Part shown: positions 22,051 through 32,745 of the stretch, piece by piece | Layout: every line of letters begins with the position of its first letter | Position numbering within the stretch: the first letter of the stretch is position 1 | Assembly (NCBI GenBank): GCA_020543525.1 | Contig: JAHYIO010000033.1 | Span: 744,001-808,000, forward strand | DNA length: 64,000 bases | Source: Coriolopsis trogii | Taxonomy: Eukaryota; Basidiomycota; Agaricomycetes; Polyporales; Polyporaceae | Direction: 5' to 3' | The notes under the pieces: generated by a model | The model's input: only the letters and a program-made list of their open reading frames with translations | Database searches by the model: none | What the model was told of the DNA's origin: nothing | Translations under genes and position numbers: made by a program

Positions 22051-25000
22051 ATGCCTGCAGATCGAGCAGAACCACGACGAAATTCACGCAAGGCCAGTGC
22101 GGACGACGACATTGAGCTCAAGCGGGCTAGGGGCGAGATTTCGTGTGCCGAATGCAGGCGGTGAGTGCCTGTGCTAATTAGTCCATACGACATGCCGTCT
22201 TCTGTCTTCTGCCCTCATCATTGCTCCTCGCCTTCACGTTTGCCCACTTACGCTGTGGCGCATCAGACTCAAGCTGAAATGTGACAAGAAAATCCCGTGT
22301 GGCTCATGCGTCCGCAGGGGATGCACGTCTATCTGTCCAAATGGTGCGTCGCGCTCGCGTGTCCTTGTTAGTCTTTGTGTGTCCCCGAGAACATGCAGGC
22401 TCACACATGTACCCTTCTGCTGTGCAATTTTTCCCTGCATCTGCAGGAAGCCTATCTGCAGGCCAAGGCACCAGGTGCGCGGTTCTTCTCCTCATGCGCA
22501 AGAGCCGATGATCTCGGCCAACTGTCACGAGGGGCTAACGCGGCTTGGCATCCTCGTCCTGGACATCCTCAGATTCATCCTCGCGGACACGGAACAGCTG
22601 CATCGCAAGATATCTGAGATGAGTGAACGCATACGACAGCTCGAGGATGCGCTCGCAATCTTCCAGGCGGGTATCTCGCATGAGCGCCATCCACTCCTCC
22701 GCGACGAGCTCTTGACGATCAAGTTCGGACCGGAGGTGCGCAGGACGGTCGACGAGGAGCACCAGCGAGATCTCATCTCGGCCAGCATCGACGCGCTTGG
22801 CACACTCACAGTCGGCGAGCATGGAGAATCCAAATATTTTGGGCGCTCCGCCGGTTCTGAGGTTAGTCGTGCCTGGCGATAATCGTGCATATGTGCTGAC
22901 TACACTCCAACAGACTATGCTATCAGTGCGTCCTTGATTTCACTCCAACCGTCGTAGGACCATTCTCAGATTTGCTCAGGCGACTGACATCGATGATGCC
23001 GCAGGGGAAGCTGCTCCCTCTTTGGAACCGGAACTCGCCAATTGTGCGATCGCCTTCCCACTCACTATCATTGAAGACGGCACCGATGGACTACTTGACC
23101 AACTGGAGGCTCATTTACCACCTCAGCCCCGAGCTTGGGCGCTTTGCGAGACCTACTATGAGCATTTGTCCTGGTATTGTCGGCCTATCAAACGTGACGA
23201 GCTAATCAACGACGTACTGGTTCCCATCTACAACGCCGTTAAGGACCCATCCAAGTACAAGTACCATCGTGATGCAGGAGAAGATGAACCCAGATGTCCA
23301 CACCTTCTCGCCGTGCTCTTCTTCGCTTTTGCTCTCGGAGCTTTGGTCGACTTGACATTACCTCCATGCAGTGCCGAGGCTGAGCTCTACTATCGTCTGG
23401 GACGGGCCGCCCTCTCGCTACGCTCTGTCTTTGACTCCCCAGAGATCGAAACTGTTCAGGCTCTGGTCCTGATGGGTGCATATCACAGTATTTGCATGGC
23501 TCGATACTCCCTGGAGAGCGCGTGGCGGATCATCTCGCTTGCCTCAAAGACCGCGCAAAGTGTAAGTGACCACACAGATAGAGCGGAAGTCGTATCACTG
23601 AGACCCTGTCCTATGACAGGTTGGACTACGTCTGTAATCTCACTGACCTCGTTCGCGAAGATACTGACATGCCACTCTCCAACCGCGCAGACCGTGACAG
23701 CGCCGCATGGAAGCTGGGTGATAAGCAAGTGCAGAGACGTCGGAACCTGTTCTGGGAGTTGTTCACGTTCGAGATGATTCATGTACGTCCTGTGGTGTGT
23801 CATAGCGTCATCTACCGCGCTGACCCTTTCCCAGTGCATGTCGCTCGGCCGTCCTCCGGCGCTGACGATGAATCACATTGATTGCGAGCTGCCAGACGAC
23901 GACGAAGCGACAATTGATGATAATGGGACGAATCTGCGCGGATGTTCGTGCCGCTATCTTTCTGTTGGTATATTTTGGCAACTGACCTGGATTCTCCTGA
24001 ATGGTCAGTCTGGTCGTTCAAGCACACCTTCGTACGAGATATCTATTGTGCCGTAATCGACGGCATGCTCGCTGCCAAAGCGCCGTCGTATGCCCAGGTG
24101 TTGGAATACGACCGCCAAATTAGGCAGACAACCCTCCCCAATGTGCGTCTATATCTCCGACCGGACGAAGCGAACTACAGCAATCCATCGGTGGTCTTGA
24201 AATCATTCATGTTGTCACACTTCCGTAGCATCAGTATGTCCACTCTTTCCTCGCTGGTATCCGCTCAGGACTCACGGCATGTGCTTCCCTGTATCAGCAA
24301 TGATCCATATACACCGAACCTTCTTCGCCCAGGCACTCCTCGACCACCCGACGAACCCGTTGGCAAGCCCCTACGCGCCGTCTTTCCTCGCCGCCAACCG
24401 ATGCGCTTCCATTCTACTCCGCAGCTTCCTCCATCACTGGAACCGAAGGTAATTCGGAATGTCACGTCGCCAATCCGCACACTCAACTAAACTCTAATTT
24501 TCACAGTCCGGAAATCTGCAGCCGATTTTGGGGCATGTGGACACACACGTTCTCCGCCGCTGTGCGTAAAGGTTACCTCACGCGTCTTGGCCGTCTGTCA
24601 AACGAAGTTTTTCCACCTCGGGTGCTGACCGTTTGTCTTCCTTTCGTATGGTGCAGATTATACTGGGCAGCACCGTCACACGGTCACCCAATGCGACGAT
24701 GGCACCGAGCGCCCTTACGGATCTTGACCTCGCAGTCGACTTCTTCGAGCGCGGAGCTCAACAAAATCCCCGGGCTCGCCAGGCACTGGTACGTCTCCAA
24801 CACTCACGAGGCTGCGCTACCATCCAAGAGGTGCAGCCCGGACACGTACTGACACCTCTTCCCTGCCTCCAGCCCATCCTGCGCAAGCTGAAAGAGCGCG
24901 CCTTGCATGCGTTTAATGAATATCGGGAGCGCCACATGACACCGTCGTCCCTGGACATCCAACTCCGGATAGGCCCGGAAGACCAGTTTCAGGACGAGCT

Positions 25001-25847
25001 CGCGATGTTCGGCGGGCAGACGCGTGTCGTGACAAACAAGTTCCTGTCTCGGAAGAAGACGCGGTACCCCCAGAAGGGGCGCGACCCGCTGCTCTCCCCC
25101 ACATCGACGTCCACCCCGAGCTCGACGCCTGCCCCTACATCGGTATCGAGCGCGGCCACCCCCGGACAAGCGGGTGCGGCATCGACACCGCAGACGGCGT
25201 CGACCCCGAGCGACGATGGGAGCACGCCGCTCCCGCAGGGCTTTGAGGAGCAGATGTCAAACGTGCATCCGTCACTCATGGAGTACCTGTCCCTCTTCCC
25301 CGCCGACGCTTCCATCTCGGTCGTCAACCAGGGTGGGCAGCAGCCCTCTCTGCCGCTCGCGATGGACGTCGACACCTCCTCGCAGTCGCCGTTTGCACCC
25401 GCAGGCCCGAGCACGACCTCCCCTCCCGCGTTCACGCACACACCGTCACACACCCCCTCGCACTCGCACTCACTCTCGCAATCGCAGTCGGCGCTGGGCG
25501 TCGGGTTCGGGCATGACGTCCCTCCCGCAAATCCATGCCGATTGGGTAGTGACGAGACGCTGCGGTACCTGGGCGTGCTCCCGGACAGCCACTCGCTCGG
25601 GCCGATCCAGGAAACGTCGTTCTTCTACGGGGGCGGGGCGCACAACGGTGCGAGCGCGCCGATGTCGGACATGTCGACCGGCATCTTTGACGGCTCGTTC
25701 GCGGGCGAGGAGCTCGGCGAGCAGTGGAACTCGCTCATGCGCGAGACGGGCATCTTTGACGTCTTGGATGCGCAGAGCCAGTTCAGGCCCGATACGTTTG
25801 CGGTGGGCGGTGAGGCGCAGAGTGGGGCGCCTTTCCCGCCGTTTTGA
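22051..25847 (+). CDS. Zn2Cys6 fungal-specific transcription factor, copy 2
   Basis: Fourteen exons: 22051-22160, 22267-22343, 22447-22474, 22573-22861, 22914-22925, 22980-23561, 23620-23629, 23691-23782, 23835-23943, 24009-24233, 24298-24448, 24507-24561, 24657-24788 and 24873-25847, giving 948 aa. The zinc cluster is Cys32, 35, 42, 48, 51 and 60 (CAECRRLKLKC...CGSC...C). The same coiled coil (HRKISEMSERIRQLEDALAI) and regulatory domain follow. Exon lengths 28, 289, 12, 10, 92 and 132 nt equal those of copy 1. Copy 2 has one exon of 77 nt where copy 1 has 7+39+31, and 151+55 where copy 1 has 206. The C-terminal tail is Ser/Thr/Pro-rich and differs most between the two. Presumed nuclear regulator; duplication and divergence are inferred from this structure. 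Confidence 0.9.
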
Positions 25848-27410
25848 GCGTTGGGTCTTGATCTATCAGTCAAAGTCTTGAGTGCTGTTGCTGTGAATAT
25901 GAACGTGAACGATATTAGTATTCGTTATGCTGTTGTTGTCCGTGTTGTTGTCATGTGTTGTCTTAATATTGTACTTTAGCCCAGCTACTCCCATTCCCAA
26001 CCTCTCTTACTCTGTGTACCGTTTGGAAACGATGTTGAACATGTGTATTCGACATGCCGTGGGGCCCGTTAATGCTCTCCCATGCTCCGTGCACATTCTT
26101 GCTAACCATTGACTCGTGTAGCTTTGTAGCTATCTTCACGTACGCAGTTGTGAAGCTGAAGAACACACATCTTCACCCAAGGGAAGATCGACCGATCGCG
26201 GTAAGTATACTAGCAGTACCGTCCACAATAGAGCGGATGTTCGATTTTTGTCGGACGTTCTCGTTTGCGATTAGACCTGCCCGCGAATCCCACGAATCGT
26301 TCCTTGACCGTTGCTGAGCACATGTCGGAGGAACAACATTGGCAACATGTGCGACTCCGCAGGGCGTCCCCGAACGTCGATGTCCCAGATGATCAAAAGA
26401 CGTTCAACCGGGCCGCAGCCGCATCCGCACGAGCGCTTGCGGGTGTTCACAAACCACGACGACGTCGACGACTGCTTCTGTCTCCTCATCCACTCCGCAC
26501 TACCTGATAGCACATGCACTGGCTAATAAGATGGTGCCCCATATCTAAGTGGACTGCTGAACAAGAAGCTCATACGTTGCACGATGAGGGTGAGTTCACA
26601 GTGGCCACAATCGGACAAGCTCAGGCTTGGCGTGTATGTATTGGATAACATACCAATTCGTACGGGCTGAGCACTCCGTGTCCAGCGCCATTCTGACCGC
26701 TCACTACTGAACGTCACTTCTAGTTGTACTCCATGGGCGCTGAGTCCACTGAACGGTGGGAGTGCCGGTAAACTTGAAATCAAGATCAGTTGCGATTTGG
26801 CTGTCAAATGTACTACAGCGGTATATCGGGCATGGATACCTACGCTCGTGACATGCGATGTGAGTATGCATAGTCATCACACCTCGAATTATTCTCAACT
26901 GACTCTAGCGTTTGTATATCTCGATAGTTATCGCATGCAGTCCCTGAGCGTGCCTAGCTCCGGACGCTCAGCTACAACTATCCGGCGAGACGAATACGCA
27001 TTGCGACACTTCCCGCCCACCAGTATTTGAAATCCGCACCGCTAATGTGCACGCTCACCTATGGGAGGATCAATGGCGTCCGCGTTCGATATACAGGCCG
27101 CACAGCATTCTTTCCCTGAGCGCGGTGCTCACACAAGTCCTGGATACCGATAAGATATCATTCTCGTTCGTATACAGGAACGTCTATCGTGCGCCCGACG
27201 CTCACGAACCCCTTCCTCCGCGCAGACATGTTTCAACAAAGACTCGGGCCCCCTCTTTGCTCCGGATGGCATAGCTCAAAGACGTCCACTGCGTACTCAA
27301 GAGCTCGAGAGCCTACATCTGATTCAATGCATTCGGCTGTATAAATATGGCTTGTACATTGCATCCTTCCGTAAGCGACGCTGCGATACCACATCCCCAG
27401 GTCCCTCATC
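25848..27410. other. Intergenic, no gene recognised
   Basis: About 1.6 kb of lower-GC sequence with only short, domain-free frames. Its right end carries the promoter of the secreted NucA/NucB-domain gene. Confidence 0.55.
27340..27347 (+). promoter_or_regulatory. TATA box of the NucA/NucB-domain gene
   Basis: TATAAATA ends 63 bp upstream of the ATG at 27411, a good core-promoter position for a fungal gene. Confidence 0.6.
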
Positions 27411-30400
27411 ATGTTCTGGAAGAAGGTGGCCATCGCCCTCTCTACATCTTTTGGCATTGCTTCTGCAGTTATCCCACCTCCGCCATTGTACGAGCGCGAC
27501 CTACAGGTCCGAGCTTCGACGAATGGCTCATGTCTCTCCGCACCGGATACGTCCTGTCTTTCTCTCCTTGGCCTGTGCGTCGGAAGCATTGTGTCAGGAA
27601 AGGTGCGTTTGCTGATGATCCTAGGGATACTCGCTGCTACTACACGTCTGACGAACCTACAGGTTCCATCTAACGCATTCTGGAGCGATCGTGTGTGTAC
27701 TGCAGCCGCGACATGCGCTGGGGTCCGTGCACTCAAGACATTCCGGTATGACGCATCCATGCTCACCATTCCGCTTGTATTAGATGGGCGCCGTGCTCAA
27801 CGCTGCATGCTGTGCTGGGACGTGCAAGAGACCCAAAGAGATAGCCAGTCTTGACACCAAGGTACGTTGTCTCTCACGTCAGCGCATGCATGACACTGTC
27901 TTAACCCGGGTATCTCGAAGGTCTATGCTCTGATGGTTGGAAGCTGTTCAACTCAGATTACAAATTGCACAATTAAGTGGCGTACGTGTTTATTATCGCT
28001 GTCAGACGATCGTGGTGGGTTGATGATACGATCTGTAGAACCGTTCGTTGACTGGTTCTATGGGACTATTCAGCTTACCGGTTCTGGTGTGTGGCCACAG
28101 TACGTCATTTATAACTGTTGTCCTGCATCTTCTTCTCAACGTCACATTTCTATAGATCTGGAGACGACGTGCTCGGGTGGTGGGAAGAGATCGCGACCTG
28201 GACAGCCTTCTGTGTCGGAACCCACTGCGCGGACAGCGCGATCCCTTACAAGAATTTCGACGACTATTTCCACTTTTCGGCAGCTGTTGCCGTCACTACC
28301 CCCGGGACCCCGCAATATGTCGAACCGCTGAGCCTGGACGCTGCGGACAACGAGGACGATTGGGACCCCGACTTCTCCTGGCCATGCACGCTCGACGATC
28401 CGGACGATTGCTGGTGGGACTACGGCCCGCCGACGGTTTCTACATCTACCTCGACCAACTTGAGCACGTTCTCTGTGGAGGACGTTCCTAAGTCGTCTCC
28501 GCTTCCGCTGCTAAGGCTGACTTCAATCAGCGCTGAAACTAAGGAAAACTTGCGTCCCGACCCGATCGATGATGCTCTACCCTTCGGGCGTGCCGCCTTT
28601 CAACCTCAGAATACTCCTCCTCCCGTCTATGTGATGGGAAGACGTGTCTATTTGAGCTCAGGTGATGGTGACGTGGACCAATTTGACGACCTAATCTCCT
28701 TGGGCTACACGGAAGGAGGCACAAACACGGGAAATTCGAGCGAGGACTTCCTATCGGCAATTCACCATCAAATAAAGACGGCCCCCGCCGTCGCATTTGC
28801 CATGATCACGCCGGATACATGCATGGGTGCTGTCGATACCCCGGCGGTCCTACCTACACTGACCTACTACTGCAACCGTATGCCGAACATCTGTGCCAAC
28901 ATTCGGAGCCACTCAGATTTTGGTGTGCCAGTCAAGGAGACGATGGTTTTAACCTACGATCCCTTCAGCGCCAGTACTGGGCGGAGACGCAAGCAAGTTT
29001 GTACACAAGGGAGGAAGAACGAGTTGCAGGAGGCTGGCAAGTGCGATCTCCGCGAACACAACCCTGCATACTGGAAGGTGGGGGTTTTCGTCATTGCACA
29101 ATCTCTCTCGCTTATTGAATGCCTGCTGAACAGGTCTCATGCGACGAGTTCCCCTTCAACTCGGTCCTTGAAGGGGGCAAGGGTAACGTCGTCACCGAGG
29201 GCGTCCCCATGCGCGAGCAGCAATACCAGGGAACGCTCCAGTCGTCTATCACCAACCTCCGCGTCGTCGCGAACGACGGCCGCACCGTCTGGAAGGGTTC
29301 CACCGGTCGCAAATGTCACAAGTGGCTTCTGAGACTCATCGATAACCCCGAGCTGGGCGCGGGTACGACCGCAGTGGGAAGTCTATTCGCAGGGTCCGCA
29401 TTCTTTGGAAAGAAGGACGACAAGAACTCTCAAAGCGGTATGCGGTTCATCACCGACCGTCGTGCGGCTCTTCCCCCGCCCGCACCTGCCTCACAGGCAC
29501 CGCGCAAGTATCTATCGACCGAGCGCAACCTGCGCGTGCCATCGTTCAACAAAGGCTTCAACTGCTTCAAATGTCCCGGTAGCAAAACTCGTCGCGAATT
29601 AGAAGACAATCTCGGACTCGATGCCGAATCGCACAACTCTACGGTCCCAGGGGCGGAGGTGACGATGCGACCTACTCCGGTGTTTGACCTGGACAAACGG
29701 GCTGCATCGTCGTCCTGCTCATCGACGAGTACCAAGAAGGCGACGTCGACACCCGAGGCTACACAAGCTATCAAGACTGGTGCTGGACTGGCAGCGGGTG
29801 CTGCTGCGGCCGCTAGCGCGGCCGGGGCGGGTTTGGTTGGTGGCGGGACACCGGCAGGAGTGGCTGCCTCGGACGCACTTGGAGCGGCGGACAATCTCCT
29901 CAAGAGCTTGTCTAATTTGGTCAGTTGCTGTACCTGTTGCCATTTTCATAGGGCCTGGGACACTCATGACTATCTCAACCGGTACAGGGCAATCCACTCA
30001 GCGACAGCGATTGGGCGTCGTCATATGCCATCACGGAGGAGGCAATGGAGGAGACGCAGGACGCGCTCGCGAAGACTTGGGCTCTTCAGCCAGAAGACGG
30101 CGACCCTCTCCTCGAAGTTGCTACCCATGTATGTTTGACTTTGCGCGCTGCACGGTTAATGATCACTCATTCTATATGAATTCCATAGGTCCAGGACGAG
30201 GTCTCAATCGTGTCAGACGCTATGGACAAGACTAAAGATGTCCTGAGCCCTCTCGTCGTCATTCCACCGGACATTGACCCGGCGAAGAATCCCGTGCTTA
30301 CGACGGGCCCTCCCGCGAACGCGCCTCCGGCTGCATGCTTCGGCGCAGGCTCGAGGGGATCGGTGAAAGTCGGCGACTCCTTCCTCCTCGGGCCATCCGG

Positions 30401-30740
30401 AGACAGGGCAGCTGCTACGCTCGTCGACGCCGGGTCGAAGGCCTTCTTCGGCCTGAACGCCGCCGGGCAGAACTTGCAGATGGTGGCGCTTGTGTGCCCG
30501 GGGGTGTACGGCTGGGACGATAGGAGTCCCAAAGCGGACTTCAAAGTCGATTGCTTGACGATGGAGTTTGGGAGCTACTGGAACGGCGTCAAGCAACAGT
30601 GCTATATGCTGCTCACAGACACGAAGGCGAAGTTCGACGTCATCTGCGGGAACAATCTGGGTAACATCTACTCGTGCATGCAGAGTCACGGTGTGTACAA
30701 TGACATCAAGCCGGCATTCTTCACTTGGGTCCCTACTTGA
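27411..30740 (+). CDS. Secreted protein with NucA/NucB-type DNase core
   Basis: Nine exons: 27411-27602, 27663-27722, 27784-27861, 27921-27981, 28039-28099, 28156-29077, 29134-29919, 29988-30128 and 30189-30740, giving 950 aa. The exon 2/3 join was chosen because it restores frame. Residues 1-19 (MFWKKVAIALSTSFGIASA) are a signal peptide. Cys-rich segments follow, then an Asp/Trp-rich spacer. The segment around residues 457-500 reads WKVSCDEFPFNSVLEGG...GVPMREQQYQG and matches the CDE(Y/F)PF...EGG...N/QQG core of NucA/NucB secreted deoxyribonucleases, whose Asp/Glu in that motif are catalytic. Downstream is a Gly/Ala-rich hydrophobic stretch (about residues 660-700) that could be a membrane segment, then a Cys-containing C-terminal domain of about 200 residues unknown to me. 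DNase activity is inferred. It may be an extracellular nuclease for nutrition or competition. Confidence 0.82.
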
Positions 30741-31019
30741 CCGTATATCCATGTATTCGTGGTCTGAGCAAACTATATATTCAATGTTCATGTCATCTCA
30801 TTCAGCTGCTCTATTAATCATTTGGCGTACAGGCTGCTTGCACATATTCAGGAATGAGAGGAGTATGTATGAACCGCGCTCATGGATGCAACTCTCCTAT
30901 AGATTCCACCTTAAGTCCGATCAGTCGGTCTGCATAAGTAATAGCCGCTAGAGCTTCGTCAGCACACAAGTTCTGCACTGATCTCACCGCCTCAGTCAAC
31001 TACAGATTACAATCGAATC

Positions 31020-32113
31020 ATGCATACCTACGCCATTATCGGAGCATCAAGAGGCATAGGTCTCGAATTTGTTCGCCAGCTCGTGAGTCTCGTGGTACAG
31101 ACGTTTGAAAGTTCAGAATACTTAGTAACTCTCTTCGCAGGCTGGTCGACCTAACTCGACGGTCTTCGCCATTGTGCGCAATCCCGACACGTCCACTCAT
31201 CTCAAGTCCGCTATTAGCGGGCTGAAGAACGTCCATGTCATAGCGGGAGATGTCGTCGACCACAGCTCGCTAGAGGTTGGTGCACTGACATGCATCGTAT
31301 TTTGGCCCACGACCAGTGACATAACCGATCACAGCACGCAGCTCAGCAGATATCTGCAGTCACGGGAGGCAAACTCGACTCTCTCATTCACAACGCCGCC
31401 CTCACGGATGTAGAGAGCATTATGAAGGGATTCGACGACTAGTGCGCCTTTCACCTCTTCTGCTTTTAGTGACACGACCTGAACTGAGGTGTGGTCAGTC
31501 CGGACATGGACACTCTCGATGCGGAATTTACTCGAGCAGTACGTACCTCACCCTTACCTCCTCCGACTCCAATGTCTGATGTGTCGCCCACCGTATAGTT
31601 CCAGATCAACACGCTCGGTGTCATACATGGCATCGCTGCATTTCTACCTCTCCTGCGCGCTTCCACTACTCAATTGAAGAGGGTTGTCGTGATCGGCAGC
31701 CGTGCGGGCGACCCGGCTTTCTTCCGTTCCCAAAATATGGATATCCAGCCAGCATATGCCGTGACCAAAGCCGCCGGCCATGTCGCCGCGGCCAAGTGGG
31801 CAGTCAAGCTCAAGGACGAAAACTTTGTCGTCGTCACTCTCTGTCCAGGTGCCGTCAACAATGCGAGGACCATTGGTGATAATGGTGAGATGCTTCCATT
31901 CATCCTCCTCGGGCGGGCTTCTGTTTTTGACGGGACTGTTACATTTCAGGTAGCCCAGAGGTGGAGGCTGCTCTCATGGAGGCGAGCACGAAGATGAACT
32001 TCCATGTGCAGATGCCTGAAGAGGCTGTCGGGGCCCTGCTCAAGATTATCGATGGCTTGAAGCCTTCGGACAATGGCTTGGCCTTGGCTAGTGAGGGACA
32101 GTGGTCCACTTGA
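31020..32113 (+). CDS. Short-chain dehydrogenase/reductase (SDR)
   Basis: Six exons, 31020-31082, 31141-31275, 31335-31441, 31499-31538, 31599-31884 and 31950-32113, give 264 aa, normal for a classical SDR. The cofactor motif GASRGIG is at residues 8-14, the NAG-type motif is HNAA near 86, and the catalytic pair is Tyr168 and Lys172 (YAVTK), with Ser149 upstream. SDRs reduce or oxidise carbonyl/alcohol groups with NAD(P)H in the cytosol. The motif set resembles the fungal group near the C-factor/sniffer SDRs, but the substrate cannot be told. It lies 279 bp after the secreted NucA/NucB-domain gene on the same strand, with no obvious functional link. Confidence 0.88.
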
Positions 32114-32745
32114 TCGCATGGAGGTTCGCGCTGTTCGACCTGCCAGTGCGGCATTCTCTGGCATAGTGATGTCTATCAGTGTATATCATGGGCTTTCGAG
32201 TATCACAATTTAGTCTTACATACCGCGTGTCATGAGTGGCCCCAGAGGAGTGAGAGTGAGAGGAGTCAAGCTGGCGTATGGCAGCTGGCTGAGACGCCGA
32301 CTCGACGAGCGATCGGAAAGTGTGAAGGAGCCAAGAGCCAGAAGTGTCTTCTGCTGCTTCAGACAACAGAATCAGATGGGGGTTATACAAGAGATACTGT
32401 CCGTTTGAGCCTGGTATTGTTGAACGTTTGAACCGTTGAAACATCGAACGCGGCGTTGTAGTCTAAGTCCAGGAGAGCATGAGCGCTTCACCAAAGTCCC
32501 GGTCCGACGGTCGACCCTCCGAGTGGCACCTCCTCTCTCTCCTTCTCCTCCTACATACTGCGTCTCTATGCTTTGGCACGCTTTGTCAATCGATCTCTGT
32601 TGTGTTGAAGCGATCTTCTCCGGTCAGATTATACTCACATATCAAGACAAGGCAGGAATGCACGATGGTGTGGTATACGACAGACGCGATGGTCGTAGGT
32701 ATGTACTGATCACTATGTACCAGATACTTCTTGCGAGTGCGCAGG
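32114..32745. other. Convergent intergenic region
   Basis: About 630 bp between the stop codons of the SDR and the RBR ligase genes, which are transcribed towards each other. Only short open frames; nothing else recognised. Confidence 0.6.
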
